59,679 bases of DNA, taken from NCBI GenBank assembly GCA_003246455.1, contig QKAF01000154.1, positions 1 through 59,679 on the forward strand, written 5' to 3'. Origin of the DNA: Bacteroidota bacterium. Its GTDB lineage: Bacteria > Bacteroidota > Ignavibacteria > SZUA-365. The position numbers and the translations under genes are program-made. This document shows positions 23,787 through 33,470 of the stretch, piece by piece. How positions within the stretch are numbered: the stretch's first letter is position 1; every line of letters begins with the position of its first letter. Below the pieces are notes generated by a model. It was not told where the DNA came from. It searched no databases and was given only the letters and a program-made list of their open reading frames with translations.

Positions 23787-24782
23787 TTACTCGTCTTCCT
23801 GCGAAGAACCAATGTAATGGTCGACGTTCATACCGAACTGCAGACCGAAATCGTCCACAATGGCCCCGAGCTCTGCAAGGGACTTGCGGCCAAAGTTGCG
23901 GAATTTCAGCATCTCCGCCTCTTCACGGCGGACCAGGTCGGCGATGGTTTTAATGTTGGCTGCCTTCAGGCAGTTGTGGGAACGCACGGAAAGTTCCAGA
24001 TCATCGACGGATGTGAGGAGGATCTTCCGGACGCGTGCGGTTTCGTCGTCTTCCTGCGTGCCTTCCTCTTCGTCGCTCTTGTTGAGGTCGAAATTGAGGA
24101 ACATCTGCACGTGGTCGAGGAGAATGCGCGCCGACTGCGAAAGCGCTTCCTGCGGGGTGATGGAGCCGTCGGTGGTGATATCCAGGGTCAGCTTGTCGTA
24201 ATCCGTGCTTCCGCCGACACGCGTGTTTTCGACGAGCAGCTTCACATTGCGGATCGGCGTGAAGATGGCGTCCATCGAAATCGTGCCCAGGGGCTGATCG
24301 GGGAGCTTGTTTTCATCTGCAGGGACATATCCGCGCCCGCGCGCGATGCGCAGTTCGATGTCCATGTTGGCTTCCGGGCCAAGGGTGCAGATGTATTTTT
24401 CCGGATTCAGCACCTCGAATTCGGACGACGCGGCCTGAATATCCGCGGCGGTGAAGGTGTGCTGGCCTTTCAGTGTAAACGTAATCGTCGTGGCTTTGGG
24501 GTTCAGCGCTTTGAAGCGCACTTCCTTCAGGTTGAGGATGATTTCGGACACATCCTCGACAACACCGTGAATGGTGGAGAACTCATGCATCACATCGTCG
24601 ATCTTTAAGGCGGTGATCGCCAGACCGGTGAGCGAAGACAGCAGCACTCGTCTGAAGGAGTTTCCGATCGTAATTCCGTAACCCTTTTCAAGCGGCTGAA
24701 TAACGAATCGTCCAAAGGTCTCGGTATAGGTCGACTCGTCAAGGACGATGCCGTCGGGCATTTGAATCGTTGTCGTAGTCAT
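23787..24782 (-). CDS. rpoA: RNA polymerase alpha subunit
   Basis: The 331-residue alpha subunit has an N-terminal assembly domain (GNSFRRVLLSSLTGLAITALKI) and a C-terminal domain (VDDLELSVRSHNCLKAANI and LLRFRNFGRKSLAEL-type sequence), joined by an acidic linker rich in Asp/Glu. It scaffolds polymerase assembly and binds UP elements and activators. ATG 24782 gives the normal N-terminus. It follows rpsK directly, whereas rpsD normally sits between them. An AGGAG lies 14 nt upstream. Confidence 0.97.
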   Translation of the reverse strand: MTTTTIQMPDGIVLDESTYTETFGRFVIQPLEKGYGITIGNSFRRVLLSSLTGLAITALKIDDVMHEFSTIHGVVEDVSEIILNLKEVRFKALNPKATTITFTLKGQHTFTAADIQAASSEFEVLNPEKYICTLGPEANMDIELRIARGRGYVPADENKLPDQPLGTISMDAIFTPIRNVKLLVENTRVGGSTDYDKLTLDITTDGSITPQEALSQSARILLDHVQMFLNFDLNKSDEEEGTQEDDETARVRKILLTSVDDLELSVRSHNCLKAANIKTIADLVRREEAEMLKFRNFGRKSLAELGAIVDDFGLQFGMNVDHYIGSSQEDE

Positions 24783-24885
24783 CTGCGTAAATGTTCTCCT
24801 GTTAGAGGGTACTGAGTCAGGTCGTAGTCCAACATATTCGCTGCGGTCGCGCGAGTTCGATACATCGTCGCGCAAACAGGAGCGG

Positions 24886-25272
24886 TCAGACTCTCCTGCG
24901 CTTCGGCGGACGGCAGCCGTTGTGCGGGATCGGAGTGACGTCGCGAATGGCCATGATCTCGAGGCCTGCGGTCTGCAGTGCGCGGATCGCCGCCTCGCGG
25001 CCGGAACCCGGGCCCTTCACAAAGACCTCCACCTTACGCAGACCGAGGTCATGCGCTTCCTTCGCGGCAGACTCTGCGGAGGTCTGCGCGGCATACGGCG
25101 TGTTCTTGCGCGAACCCTTGAATCCGTTCTTTCCAGCTGACGACCAGGAGATGGTGTTTCCGTACACATCGGTCAGCGTCACAAGAACGTTGTTGAACGT
25201 CGCCTTGATATACGCACGGCCGGTCGTGTCTACCTGGATTTTCTTCTTCGTTTTCTTGACGGCTTTAGCCAC
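24886..25272 (-). CDS. rpsK: 30S ribosomal protein S11
   Basis: The protein has 128 residues with the S11 core ([28 protein letters not shown] and [14 protein letters not shown]) and the basic C-terminus [11 protein letters not shown]. It lines the mRNA path on the platform of the small subunit. Translation starts at GTG 25272 (family start MAK...). It lies 35 bp after rpsM. Confidence 0.97.
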   Translation of the reverse strand: MAKAVKKTKKKIQVDTTGRAYIKATFNNVLVTLTDVYGNTISWSSAGKNGFKGSRKNTPYAAQTSAESAAKEAHDLGLRKVEVFVKGPGSGREAAIRALQTAGLEIMAIRDVTPIPHNGCRPPKRRRV

Positions 25273-25307
25273 AACTACTCCTTGAAAAACTCACGATTAC
25301 GAATACA

Positions 25308-25688
25308 CTATTTCTTCGACGGTGCCTTCTTCTTGCCGGCAACGGTTCTTCTGCGACCTTTACGGGTACGCGAGTTTGTTTTCGTGCGCTGTCCGCGAAC
25401 GGGGAGGCCTCGGCGATGACGAAGACCACGGTAGCAACCGATGTCCATCAGTCGTTTGATGTTCATCTGCATCTCGCTGCGCACGGCACCTTCGACGCGC
25501 ATACCCTGGATAATCGTGCGGATTGCACTTACTTCGTCGTCGTTCAGGTCCTCGATTTTCTTGTCGTGAGGGATCCCCACCTGATCGAGGATGTTCCGGG
25601 CGGTGGAACGACCAATACCGTAGATGTAGGTCAGTGCGATTACGGCGTGCTTCGTTCTCGGTAAATCGACTCCTGCTATACGTGCCAA
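25308..25688 (-). CDS. rpsM: 30S ribosomal protein S13
   Basis: The 126-residue small-subunit head protein contacts the P-site tRNA and the L5 bridge. The family starts with [18 protein letters not shown] and ends with a basic tail containing [19 protein letters not shown]. The initiation codon is TTG 25688 behind a strong AAGGAG. It begins the alpha part of the operon after rpmJ. Confidence 0.97.
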   Translation of the reverse strand: MARIAGVDLPRTKHAVIALTYIYGIGRSTARNILDQVGIPHDKKIEDLNDDEVSAIRTIIQGMRVEGAVRSEMQMNIKRLMDIGCYRGLRHRRGLPVRGQRTKTNSRTRKGRRRTVAGKKKAPSKK

Positions 25689-25731
25689 CTGTAACTCCTT
25701 GCAGCTCGGTGATGAGTTCTAAAAAATTCGA

Positions 25732-25845
25732 TTAGCCTTGGCGTTGCTTGTGCTTCGGATTCGAGCAGATCACACGAACCACACCTTTGCGGCGGATGAT
25801 CTTGCACTTGTCACAGATTTTTTTCACAGACGCACGGACTTTCAT
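25732..25845 (-). CDS. rpmJ: 50S ribosomal protein L36 (zinc-binding form)
   Basis: This is a 37-residue protein starting [15 protein letters not shown]. The zinc ribbon is Cys-x2-Cys in ICDKC and Cys-x4-His in ICSNPKH. Length and sequence are standard for L36. It lies between infA and rpsM, as in most bacteria. Confidence 0.96.
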   Translation of the reverse strand: MKVRASVKKICDKCKIIRRKGVVRVICSNPKHKQRQG

Positions 25846-25861
25846 GGGTTCTCCACGTAAT

Positions 25862-26080
25862 CTATTTGTAGCGATAAGTAATTCTGCCCTTGGTCAGGTC
25901 GTAAGGCGACAGCTCGACCGTCACCTTGTCTCCCTGGAGAATGCGAATGAAATGCATCCGCATTTTTCCGGAGACATGCGCGAGCACCTCATGGCCGTTC
26001 TCGAGCCTGACACGAAACATCGCATTCGGCAGTGTTTCGGTAATGACTCCGTCAACGGTTATCGATCCTTGTTTAGCCAT
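25862..26080 (-). CDS. infA: Translation initiation factor IF-1
   Basis: The 72-residue OB-fold factor starts [19 protein letters not shown] and includes [22 protein letters not shown]. It binds the A site of the 30S subunit during initiation. Length matches E. coli IF-1 exactly. The start overlaps the map stop by 8 bp, so translation is coupled. Confidence 0.97.
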   Translation of the reverse strand: MAKQGSITVDGVITETLPNAMFRVRLENGHEVLAHVSGKMRMHFIRILQGDKVTVELSPYDLTKGRITYRYK

Positions 26081-26858
26081 GGTCTCGTTCAAAATGGTTT
26101 GTGAGCAAAACGGGTCCGTCCTTCGAAATATACACGGTATGTTCAAAATGCGCCGAAGGGGCTCCATCACGTGTGCGGACGGTCCAGCCGTTCATATCGA
26201 TCTTCACTCTGAACCCGCCGTAGTTGACCATCGGCTCGATTGCCAGCGTCATGCCTGCTTCCAGCACGGGTCCGGTACCTTTCCTTCCGAAGTTCGGTAC
26301 AGGCGGTTCCTCGTGAAGCTTTTTTCCTATACCGTGTCCGACGAGGTCTCTCACAACGGTAAACCCGTTCGCCTCGACATGCTCCTGAATCGCGGCGGAA
26401 ATGTCGTGCAGGCGGTTGCCGGGAACGGCCTGGTCTATGCCGCGATACAGGGATTCTTTCGTCACCTTCAGCAGCCGGAGTTTCTCGCTGTCGACGATAC
26501 CGACCGGAAGCGTTATGGCGCCGTCGCCAAAGTAGCCGCTTTTTTCTGCTCCGACATCCACGGACACGATTTCTCCTTCGAGAAGGGTGCGGTCCGTCGG
26601 AATGCCGTGTACAACTTCGTCGTCGATCGAGACGCAGAGCGTCGCCGGGAAAGACGGGATCGACCTGCTGCCTGAGCCGTATCCCTTGAATGCCGGGAGG
26701 GCTCCGTTTGCGCGGATGAATTCTTCCGCAAGGGCATCAAGCTCGGAAACACGGACGCCGGGTTTGACCAGGGGCATCAGAAGTCGGTGGACGTCGGAGA
26801 CAATCTGATTGCTCTCGCGCATCACCTCGATTTCTTTTTCCGTTTTCCGGTGGATCAT
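26073..26858 (-). CDS. map: Methionine aminopeptidase, type I
   Basis: The 261-residue metalloprotease removes N-terminal Met from new proteins. The dinuclear metal ligands are visible: two Asp in [15 protein letters not shown], His in [14 protein letters not shown], Glu in LAIEPMV, and Glu in HFEHTVYI. It lies 19 bp after secY; the adk gene often found between secY and map is absent. Confidence 0.97.
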   Translation of the reverse strand: MIHRKTEKEIEVMRESNQIVSDVHRLLMPLVKPGVRVSELDALAEEFIRANGALPAFKGYGSGSRSIPSFPATLCVSIDDEVVHGIPTDRTLLEGEIVSVDVGAEKSGYFGDGAITLPVGIVDSEKLRLLKVTKESLYRGIDQAVPGNRLHDISAAIQEHVEANGFTVVRDLVGHGIGKKLHEEPPVPNFGRKGTGPVLEAGMTLAIEPMVNYGGFRVKIDMNGWTVRTRDGAPSAHFEHTVYISKDGPVLLTNHFERDHG

Positions 26859-26877
26859 GCCCTTCGACCGTCCGCTG

Positions 26878-28218
26878 TCAACCGCGTCCGATACGGCCGC
26901 GAATCTTACCGCTCTTCATGAAGCCGTCATAGTGACGCATGAGGAGATGCGATTCGATCTGCTGAAGCGTATCGAGTGCAACACCGACGATGATCAGGAG
27001 GCTCGTTCCGCCGAAGAACTGCGCGAATTCCGGTGATACGTTCAGACGCATCATGAAGGTCGGCAGAATGGCGATGATCGCCAGGAAAATCGATCCCGGG
27101 AGCGTGATCTTCGTCAGGATATTGTCAATGTAGTCGCGGGTATGCGCACCCGGGCGAATACCGGGAATGAACCCGCCCTGCTTCTTCATGTTGTCGCTCA
27201 CGTCCTGCGGATTGAAAGAAATCGCAGTGTAGAAATACGTGAAGAAGACGATCATGAGCGCGTAGACCGCGGCATAAATAAACGAGTCAAAGCGGAAATT
27301 CACCGCGATGGCCTGCATGAACTCGCTCTCGGGGAAGAACATCGTGATGGTTTCCGGGATGAACATCAGCGCCTGCGCGAAGATGATCGGCATAACGCCC
27401 GCGGTATTGACGCGGAGCGGGATGTACTGCGTAACGCCGCCGTACACCTTGCGTCCGACGACGCGCTTCGCATACTGCACCGGAATCCGCCGCGTGCCCT
27501 GTGTCACCATGACGACGCCCGCGGTGATCAGCACCATGGCGATGATGATGACGAGCTCGATGATGATGTTCGCGCCGCGTCCGAACTCCGCCACCGAGGC
27601 GTGCGGCAGACGGGCGACGATACCGATGAAGATGATCAGGGAGATACCGTTGCCGATACCGCGATCCGTGATCTGTTCACCGATCCACATCATGAGCATG
27701 GTCGAGGCGGCAATAATGAGCATTGTCGCAATCGCGAAGATCACGCCCTGGACCTCGGGAGGTACGATCGGAGCGCCGTTCGGCGTGGTAAGGTTCACAA
27801 GACGAATGCTCACTGCCCAGCCCTGCAGGGCGGCAATGAAGATCGTACCGTAGCGCGTGTACTGGTTGATTTTCTTGCGGCCTTCTTCACCGCCTTCCTT
27901 CTGCAGCTTCTGGAAATACGGGATGACCGCGCCGAGAAGCTGAAGAATAATGGAGGCCGTGATGTACGGCATGATGCCCAGAGAGAACACCGCCGCATTG
28001 CTGAATGCGCCTCCGACGAACAAATCGAACATGCCGAAGATACCGCCGGATCCCTGCTGGGATGCGAGGAAATCGGCAAGCAGCCCGGCATTGACGCCTG
28101 GGAGGGTCAGATGCGCGCCGAAGCGCACGATGACCAGCATGAAAAGAGTAAACAGGATCCGCTGACGCAGCTCCTGAATCTTGAACATGTTACGAAAGCT
28201 TTCGCTGAAACCAGCCAT
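26878..28218 (-). CDS. secY: Preprotein translocase subunit SecY
   Basis: The 446-residue protein forms the pore of the SecYEG channel, with about ten membrane helices. Family motifs include ELRQRILFTLFMLVIVRFG at the N-terminus, a plug/translocation region with GIMPYITASIILQLL, and QGGFIPGIRPG in the C-terminal half. ATG 28218 matches the usual SecY start; the longer frame is an overlap with rplO. It lies 13 bp after rplO. Confidence 0.97.
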   Translation of the reverse strand: MAGFSESFRNMFKIQELRQRILFTLFMLVIVRFGAHLTLPGVNAGLLADFLASQQGSGGIFGMFDLFVGGAFSNAAVFSLGIMPYITASIILQLLGAVIPYFQKLQKEGGEEGRKKINQYTRYGTIFIAALQGWAVSIRLVNLTTPNGAPIVPPEVQGVIFAIATMLIIAASTMLMMWIGEQITDRGIGNGISLIIFIGIVARLPHASVAEFGRGANIIIELVIIIAMVLITAGVVMVTQGTRRIPVQYAKRVVGRKVYGGVTQYIPLRVNTAGVMPIIFAQALMFIPETITMFFPESEFMQAIAVNFRFDSFIYAAVYALMIVFFTYFYTAISFNPQDVSDNMKKQGGFIPGIRPGAHTRDYIDNILTKITLPGSIFLAIIAILPTFMMRLNVSPEFAQFFGGTSLLIIVGVALDTLQQIESHLLMRHYDGFMKSGKIRGRIGRG

Positions 28219-28231
28219 GTATGAACCTGTT

Positions 28232-28705
28232 TTACGCTGAAGCTGAAACTGTGGTGGCGGTACCGCCTGCCGCCTCAATTTTCTCTTTCGCGGTCGCACT
28301 GAAAGCGTGTGCCGTAATATCGAGCTTGCTGGTCAGATCGCCGTTGCCGAGGATCTTGACGAGCGTGCGGCGCTTGGAAACGATACCGGCATTGTAGAGC
28401 ACATCCGGGTTGATCACACCATCGGTGATGACACCTTTTGCCACGAGCTCTTCGAGACGCGCGACATTGATGCCCAGGTAGTCTTTCCGGTTGAAGTTCG
28501 TGAAGCCGAACTTCGGAAGACGACGCTGCAGGGGCATCTGGCCGCCCTCGAAACCGGGCTTGCTCTTGTATCCGGAGCGTGCCTGAGCGCCCTTGTGGCC
28601 GCGCGTGGAGGTGCCTCCACGACCGCTGCCCTGGCCGCGTCCGATCCGCTTCTTTTTCTTTCTCGATCCTTCTGCGTACTGCAGATTTCCTAAATGATTT
28701 GCCAT
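28232..28705 (-). CDS. rplO: 50S ribosomal protein L15
   Basis: The protein has 157 residues with the Gly/Arg-rich N-terminus (KKKKRIGRGQGSGRGGTSTR, then GYKSKPGFEGGQMPLQRRLP) that reaches into the large-subunit core, and a globular C-terminal part. It lies between rpmD and secY, as in most bacterial spc operons. Confidence 0.97.
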   Translation of the reverse strand: MANHLGNLQYAEGSRKKKKRIGRGQGSGRGGTSTRGHKGAQARSGYKSKPGFEGGQMPLQRRLPKFGFTNFNRKDYLGINVARLEELVAKGVITDGVINPDVLYNAGIVSKRRTLVKILGNGDLTSKLDITAHAFSATAKEKIEAAGGTATTVSASA

Positions 28706-28740
28706 GGTATATTATCCGTTTGTCTTTTCTGTCATGCGCG

Positions 28741-28926
28741 TTATTCGGCCACCTCTTCCACCTTCACCAGGTGGGCGACCTTGCGGATCATGCCACGAAT
28801 CTGAGGAGTGTCGTTCTGGAACACAAAGTGATTGGGGCGGCCGAGGCCGAGCGCTTCGATCGTGCGCTTCTGGTTCTCGAGTCGGCCAATAACGCTGCGT
28901 ACCTGTGTAATTTTAAGCTTCGCCAT
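28741..28926 (-). CDS. rpmD: 50S ribosomal protein L30
   Basis: The protein has 61 residues with the family core [19 protein letters not shown] and [12 protein letters not shown] 28926 (MAKLKITQ) is chosen over an in-frame upstream ATG inside rpsE. The spacing to rpsE and rplO is short, consistent with one transcript. Confidence 0.96.
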   Translation of the reverse strand: MAKLKITQVRSVIGRLENQKRTIEALGLGRPNHFVFQNDTPQIRGMIRKVAHLVKVEEVAE

Positions 28927-28943
28927 TTCGTTATCCGTTGAGA

Positions 28944-29465
28944 TCATTTACTCTGGGGTACTTGGGTAAAAACTTCCTGCATGGTCATTTTGCGGCGTTT
29001 CGCCATGCCACGCGCGTCGATGAGACGCTCCAGAGCGTCCATGGTCGCCTTGATGACGTTGTGCTGATTGGAGGTGCCGAGCGATTTCGTGAGAATATCC
29101 TCGATACCTGCAGACTCGAGCACGGCGCGCACACCGCCGCCGGCGATAAGGCCGGTACCGCGTGATGCGGGCCGAAGAATCACTCGTCCTGCGCCATAAC
29201 GGCCGATCACCTCGTGAGGAATCGTTCCGTTGATGATCGGGATGCGGAGAATACGTTTGCGGGCGTCCTCGACACCTTTCGAGATGGCATCCGTGACTTC
29301 ATTGGCCTTTCCGAGACCGATACCCACGTGACCATTCCCGTCGCCGACAACGACGATGGCATTGAAGCTGAACCGCCGTCCACCTTTGACAACCTTTGCA
29401 ACCCGCTTGATCTGGACGAGCCGCTCTTTGAGTTCGAGCTCGCTTGCTTTAACGACTGTAGCCAA
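28944..29465 (-). CDS. rpsE: 30S ribosomal protein S5
   Basis: The 173-residue small-subunit protein is involved in decoding accuracy. Motifs are [37 protein letters not shown] and [17 protein letters not shown]-type sequence in the C-terminal half. Start ATG 29465; 28 bp after rplR. Confidence 0.97.
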   Translation of the reverse strand: MATVVKASELELKERLVQIKRVAKVVKGGRRFSFNAIVVVGDGNGHVGIGLGKANEVTDAISKGVEDARKRILRIPIINGTIPHEVIGRYGAGRVILRPASRGTGLIAGGGVRAVLESAGIEDILTKSLGTSNQHNVIKATMDALERLIDARGMAKRRKMTMQEVFTQVPQSK

Positions 29466-29493
29466 GAATCACTCCTTCTGCTATCCGTGCATA

Positions 29494-29868
29494 TTAAAAT
29501 TGTAAACCACCTTCACGGGCGCCCTCGGCGACGGCCTTGATGCGGCCGTGGTAGAGGAAGCCGTTGCGATCGAACACCACCGTAGTGATATTCTTGGACT
29601 GTGCGAGCTCTGCGATCGCTTTCCCCACCAGGTGCGCCTTGGCGACCTTGCCGGAAGCCGCGGACATCTCGGAAGCGAGCGCCTTGGACTTCGTGGACAC
29701 GGCGCCCAATGCGACCCCGCGGGTGTCATCGATCAGCTGTGCATACATGTGGTTCAGGCTGCGATACACCGAAAGGCGCGGCTGTTCGGGAGTTCCGCTC
29801 ATCTTCTTACGGATGCGGATTTTTCGCTTATCCCTGGACGTATACTTTTTTACTTTGCGTATGGACAT
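29494..29868 (-). CDS. rplR: 50S ribosomal protein L18
   Basis: The protein has 124 residues and binds 5S rRNA. Family features are [20 protein letters not shown] and [20 protein letters not shown] with a final GLQF. Start ATG 29868; placed between rplF and rpsE. Confidence 0.97.
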   Translation of the reverse strand: MSIRKVKKYTSRDKRKIRIRKKMSGTPEQPRLSVYRSLNHMYAQLIDDTRGVALGAVSTKSKALASEMSAASGKVAKAHLVGKAIAELAQSKNITTVVFDRNGFLYHGRIKAVAEGAREGGLQF

Positions 29869-29907
29869 GGACTCTGCTCCGATATCAACTGCTCGTCAAT
29901 ACTTCAA

Positions 29908-30447
29908 TTAAGATTTCGCTGTTTTGCCGGCCTTGCGACGAATCTGCTCGCCGGCGTATTTGATGCCCTTGCCCTTGTACGGCTCAGGCGGGCGCACGGC
30001 ACGGATCTTTGCCGACATCTGTCCCACCAGCTGCTTGTCGATACCGCTGACATGCAGCTGCGTCGGCGTGGCAACTTCAAAGGCAATTCCTTTCGGCGGG
30101 ATGAACGCCACCTGATGCGAGAACCCGATGTTCATGACGAGGACGCTTCCGAGAAGCTCGACCTTGTATCCGACACCGATCAGTTCGAGGGTCTTCTTGT
30201 ACCCTTCCGTGACACCCAGCACCATATTCTGGATGTTGGCACGGGTGGTACCGTGAAGGGCACGATGCTGCTTGAGGTCGGAGGGACGGGTAACTGTCAC
30301 CTGGTTATCCTCAATCGCCACATTCATATCCTTATGGATCGCGGTCGTCAGTTCCCCTTTGGGACCCTTGACCGTAATGATACCGCCTGCCAGCGTCGCG
30401 GAGACGCCTGCGGGGAGCACAACGGGATTTTTACCTACTCTGGACAC
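29908..30447 (-). CDS. rplF: 50S ribosomal protein L6
   Basis: The 179-residue two-domain protein near the factor-binding site starts SRVGKNPVVLPAGV after GTG 30447, with AAGGAG 6 nt upstream. The C-terminal GxxRPPEPYKGKGIKYAGE motif is present (VRPPEPYKGKGIKYAGEQIR). A longer frame upstream is non-coding overlap. Confidence 0.97.
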   Translation of the reverse strand: MSRVGKNPVVLPAGVSATLAGGIITVKGPKGELTTAIHKDMNVAIEDNQVTVTRPSDLKQHRALHGTTRANIQNMVLGVTEGYKKTLELIGVGYKVELLGSVLVMNIGFSHQVAFIPPKGIAFEVATPTQLHVSGIDKQLVGQMSAKIRAVRPPEPYKGKGIKYAGEQIRRKAGKTAKS

Positions 30448-30472
30448 GTAACTACTCCTTGTCGATTGATCT

Positions 30473-30865
30473 TTACCAGATTCTGCACAGAACTTCACCG
30501 CCAACATTCTGCTGACGGGCCTGCGCGTCGGTGAGCAGCCCCTTCGGGGTCGACACGATGGTCACACCGAGGCCGTTCAACGTGCGGGGAATTTCCTGCG
30601 CAGGGGAATACTTACGCAATCCCGGCGTGCTGATGCGCTGAAGTCCTTCAATGACGGGGGCCCCGTCCTTGCCGTAGCGCAGATAGATGCGAATGGTGCC
30701 CTGCGGAGTGTCCTGCAGGAGGGAGAAACCGTTGATGAAATTCTGCTGATACAGAATCTCGGTCAAACTGACTTTCATGTTGGAAGCCGGAATCTCAACC
30801 TGTTTGTGATGCGCGCGCACCGCATTGCGGATGCGCGTGAGAAAATCTGCGATGGGATCTGTCAT
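30473..30865 (-). CDS. rpsH: 30S ribosomal protein S8
   Basis: The protein has 130 residues and binds the central domain of 16S rRNA. It starts MTDPIADFLTRIRNA and has the C-terminal STPKGLLTDAQARQQNVGGE motif; it ends LCRIW. In E. coli S8 represses the spc operon; no mimic of its 16S site was identified here. Confidence 0.97.
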   Translation of the reverse strand: MTDPIADFLTRIRNAVRAHHKQVEIPASNMKVSLTEILYQQNFINGFSLLQDTPQGTIRIYLRYGKDGAPVIEGLQRISTPGLRKYSPAQEIPRTLNGLGVTIVSTPKGLLTDAQARQQNVGGEVLCRIW

Positions 30866-30899
30866 GGTGATCTCTATACGATGAAAACGTGCAACTTAA

Positions 30900-31085
30900 T
30901 TACCAGCTTGCCTTGCGGACGCCAGGGATTTTCCCTTCAAGCGCCAGCTCGCGGAAACAGAGACGGCAGAGGCCGAATTTCCGATAATAGGCACGGGCGC
31001 GACCGCAACGAAGGCAGCGGTTGTATGCACGCACATCGAATTTCTGTTTCCTCTTGGATTTGACAATCAGAGATTTACGGGCCAC
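30900..31085 (-). CDS. rpsN: 30S ribosomal protein S14, type Z
   Basis: The 61-residue short form has a zinc ribbon: Cys-x2-Cys in [19 protein letters not shown], with the second pair in CRLC. The start is GTG 31085. This is the zinc-dependent type; the longer zinc-free type is not in the window. Confidence 0.97.
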   Translation of the reverse strand: MARKSLIVKSKRKQKFDVRAYNRCLRCGRARAYYRKFGLCRLCFRELALEGKIPGVRKASW

Positions 31086-31114
31086 GGTACTGTCCTTCTT
31101 CTAACTTTGTACGA

Positions 31115-31735
31115 TTACGCTTGGGCGACTTCTTTTTTCCGGAACGGCAGGCCGAACTGCTCCTCGTCCGTGCGGGCACTGGTCACGATGGTGACGTCCA
31201 TGCCGAAGATACGGGCGATCTTGTCCACGTCGATTTCCGGAAAGATGATCTGCTCCTTGACGCCCATGGTGTAGTTGCCGCGACCGTCAAAGGACTTGTC
31301 CGACACGCCGCGAAAATCACGAATGCGCGGAATGGCGGTACTGATGAATCGATCCAGGAATTCATACATGCGCGCGCTGCGAAGCGTGACACGCAGACCG
31401 ATCTGCATGTTCTCGCGCAGTTTGAAATTGGAGATGCTCTTCTTGGCCTTCGTGATGACCACTTTCTGACCGGTGATGATCTCCAGATCCTCGGCTGCCT
31501 GCTCGAGGATTTTCGCGTCCTGGATCGCATCGCCCAATCCCATGTTGATACAGACTTTCTCCAGTTTCGGCACCTGCATGACGCTCTTATAGGAGAACTG
31601 CTTCATCATTTCGGGGACGATCGTTTCCTTGTAGCGATCGAAAAGGCGGAGATTCTCAAGCGGATCGTCGCCGTATTCTTTCACTTTCGCTGCGGATTTT
31701 GCCGCAACGTCCTTGTTTTTGTTTTTCGATGCCAT
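31115..31735 (-). CDS. rplE: 50S ribosomal protein L5 with N-terminal extension
   Basis: The protein has 206 residues against 179 in E. coli. The first ~30 residues form a Lys/Ala-rich extension ([20 protein letters not shown]). The L5 core follows ([36 protein letters not shown] and [19 protein letters not shown]). It binds 5S rRNA and makes an intersubunit bridge with S13. Confidence 0.96.
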   Translation of the reverse strand: MASKNKNKDVAAKSAAKVKEYGDDPLENLRLFDRYKETIVPEMMKQFSYKSVMQVPKLEKVCINMGLGDAIQDAKILEQAAEDLEIITGQKVVITKAKKSISNFKLRENMQIGLRVTLRSARMYEFLDRFISTAIPRIRDFRGVSDKSFDGRGNYTMGVKEQIIFPEIDVDKIARIFGMDVTIVTSARTDEEQFGLPFRKKEVAQA

Positions 31736-31762
31736 GTTCTCTAACTGTGCTATCGGTTGAGA

Positions 31763-32089
31763 TTATTCGATGGTCTCGCCCGTGGCCACACTGCGGCGCA
31801 CGTGACGAATCTTGCCTGTGTTCTCGTCCGTAATCGCGGTTTTTCCTACGCGAGTCGGCTGATTACTCTTCGGGTCAAGGAGCATCACATTCGAGATGTG
31901 AATCGGCGCTTCCTGACGGGTGATGCCACCCTGGGGGTTGTCCTGCGTCGGGCGGCGGTGGCGGCTGACGAGGTTCACACCTTCGATGATGAGGCGCTGC
32001 TTCTCGGGGTAAACACGCAGCACCTTGCCGGTTTTTCCCTTCGAGTTGCCGGCGATCACCATCACCATGTCGTTTTTCTTGATCTTCAT
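31763..32089 (-). CDS. rplX: 50S ribosomal protein L24
   Basis: The protein has 108 residues with the KOW motif (KKNDMVMVIAGNSKGKTGKV), an assembly-initiating protein of the large subunit. IHISNVMLLDPKSNQPTRVG matches the family C-terminal region. Start ATG 32089. Confidence 0.97.
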   Translation of the reverse strand: MKIKKNDMVMVIAGNSKGKTGKVLRVYPEKQRLIIEGVNLVSRHRRPTQDNPQGGITRQEAPIHISNVMLLDPKSNQPTRVGKTAITDENTGKIRHVRRSVATGETIE

Positions 32090-32118
32090 TTCTCTTCGCG
32101 TATTACGTGGGAAAACAC

Positions 32119-32487
32119 TTACAGGACTTCGGGAGCCAGCGACACGATTTTCATGAATGCCTTCTCGCGCAATTCACGTGCGACCGGGCCGAAGATGCGC
32201 GTGCCGCGCGGCTCAAGGTTCTGGTTGATGAGCACTGCCGCATTCTCATCGAAGCGGATATAAGAACCGTCAGCGCGACGATATTCCTTTTTCGTGCGAA
32301 CAATCACGGCGCGGGAAACTTCTCCCTTTTTCACCCCGCCACCCGGGATGGCAGACTTGACCGTGACGACGACAATGTCGCCTACCGTGGCATAACGCCG
32401 ACCGGATCCGCCCAGAACGCGGATGCAGCGGATTTTTTTTGCGCCGGAGTTGTCGGCGGCGACGAGATTGGTTTCTTCCTGAATCAT
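32119..32487 (-). CDS. rplN: 50S ribosomal protein L14
   Basis: The protein has 122 residues; start [19 protein letters not shown] and core [20 protein letters not shown] are standard. It sits at the subunit interface. It lies 16 bp after rpsQ in the usual order. Confidence 0.97.
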   Translation of the reverse strand: MIQEETNLVAADNSGAKKIRCIRVLGGSGRRYATVGDIVVVTVKSAIPGGGVKKGEVSRAVIVRTKKEYRRADGSYIRFDENAAVLINQNLEPRGTRIFGPVARELREKAFMKIVSLAPEVL

Positions 32488-32503
32488 CGGTATTACCTAC
32501 AGT

Positions 32504-32785
32504 TTATCGTGCACGTTCAACGATCTCGACAAGACGCCAGCGCTTGTTTTTGCTTAGCGGACGCGTTTCCATGATAAGCACCTTGTCCCCCATACCCGCC
32601 GTGGCATGCTCGTCATGAACGAGGAAGCGCTTGGTGGTTTTGAAGTACTTCTTGTACAGGGGGTGCGGTACCTGGCGCTCGATCGACACGGTGATGGTCT
32701 TGTTCATCTTCGTCGACACGACGATGCCGACACGCGTCTTGCGATTGTTGCGCGTAATGGACGTGGTTTCCTGTGCAGTAGCCAT
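32504..32785 (-). CDS. rpsQ: 30S ribosomal protein S17
   Basis: The protein has 93 residues with an OB fold; core [20 protein letters not shown], then [19 protein letters not shown] and [19 protein letters not shown]. It has about nine extra N-terminal residues relative to E. coli. Start ATG 32785, 2 bp after the rpmC stop. Confidence 0.97.
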   Translation of the reverse strand: MATAQETTSITRNNRKTRVGIVVSTKMNKTITVSIERQVPHPLYKKYFKTTKRFLVHDEHATAGMGDKVLIMETRPLSKNKRWRLVEIVERAR

Positions 32786-32787
32786 AA

Positions 32788-32991
32788 TTATTGTTGTTCT
32801 CCGCTAAGTTCGCGTTCTCTCAAGATGGATTGCAGCCGCGCGATATCCTTGCGCACCTGGTTGAGCTGTGCGGTATTGGCAAGCTGCGAGCTCGCGAGCT
32901 GAAACCGCAGGGTGGTAAGGTTTTCGTGGTCTTCCGCAAGTCGTGTGCGGATCTCCTGCGTCGTCATCTGTCGAATTTCTGTTGCCTTCAT
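32788..32991 (-). CDS. rpmC: 50S ribosomal protein L29
   Basis: The 67-residue helical hairpin protein by the exit tunnel, a docking site for SRP and trigger factor, has the family pattern [20 protein letters not shown] and [18 protein letters not shown]. It starts ATG 32991, between rplP and rpsQ. Confidence 0.96.
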   Translation of the reverse strand: MKATEIRQMTTQEIRTRLAEDHENLTTLRFQLASSQLANTAQLNQVRKDIARLQSILRERELSGEQQ

Positions 32992-33007
32992 TTTTCTCTC
33001 TTACGCC

Positions 33008-33430
33008 TTATTCGCCAGAGTAATCCGGACGGGTTACGATTTTCACTTTGATCGGGAGTTTGTGGGCGGCAAGCTGCAGCGCTTCCTGGGCCAGTTCACG
33101 GCTGACACCATCCACCTCGAACATCACGCGTCCCGGCTTGACAACGGCAACCCAGAACTCCGGTGCGCCCTTTCCCTTACCCATACGGGTTTCAAGCGGC
33201 TTTTTGGAAACGGGCTTGTCGGGAAAAATGCGGATCCAGACTTTACCGTCGCGCTTCATGCGGCGTGTCAGAGCAACACGGGCCGCCTCGATCTGGCGGG
33301 AGGTAATCCAGCCCGGCTCCAGGGCCTTCAGCCCGAAGGAGCCGAATGACACCGACGAACCGCGGTATGCCTTGCCGCGCATGCGACCGCGCTGCTGTTT
33401 TCTGAACTTTACTCTTTTAGGCATTAACAT
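33008..33430 (-). CDS. rplP: 50S ribosomal protein L16
   Basis: The 140-residue protein starts [19 protein letters not shown], which is why ATG 33430 is preferred over the in-frame ATG 33424. It has the conserved [19 protein letters not shown]-type and [20 protein letters not shown] motifs. It helps organise the A site. Confidence 0.97.
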   Translation of the reverse strand: MLMPKRVKFRKQQRGRMRGKAYRGSSVSFGSFGLKALEPGWITSRQIEAARVALTRRMKRDGKVWIRIFPDKPVSKKPLETRMGKGKGAPEFWVAVVKPGRVMFEVDGVSRELAQEALQLAAHKLPIKVKIVTRPDYSGE

Positions 33431-33470
33431 TGGTCAAATCCTTCTTCAATGCAGTTCGTGATAACTCGGA

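Noticed and set aside
25684-25695. A TGTAAC hexamer near the rpsM start, like the ECF -35 element
   Set aside because: It is on the wrong strand for rpsM, has no GTC element at 17 bp, and overlaps the ribosome-binding site.
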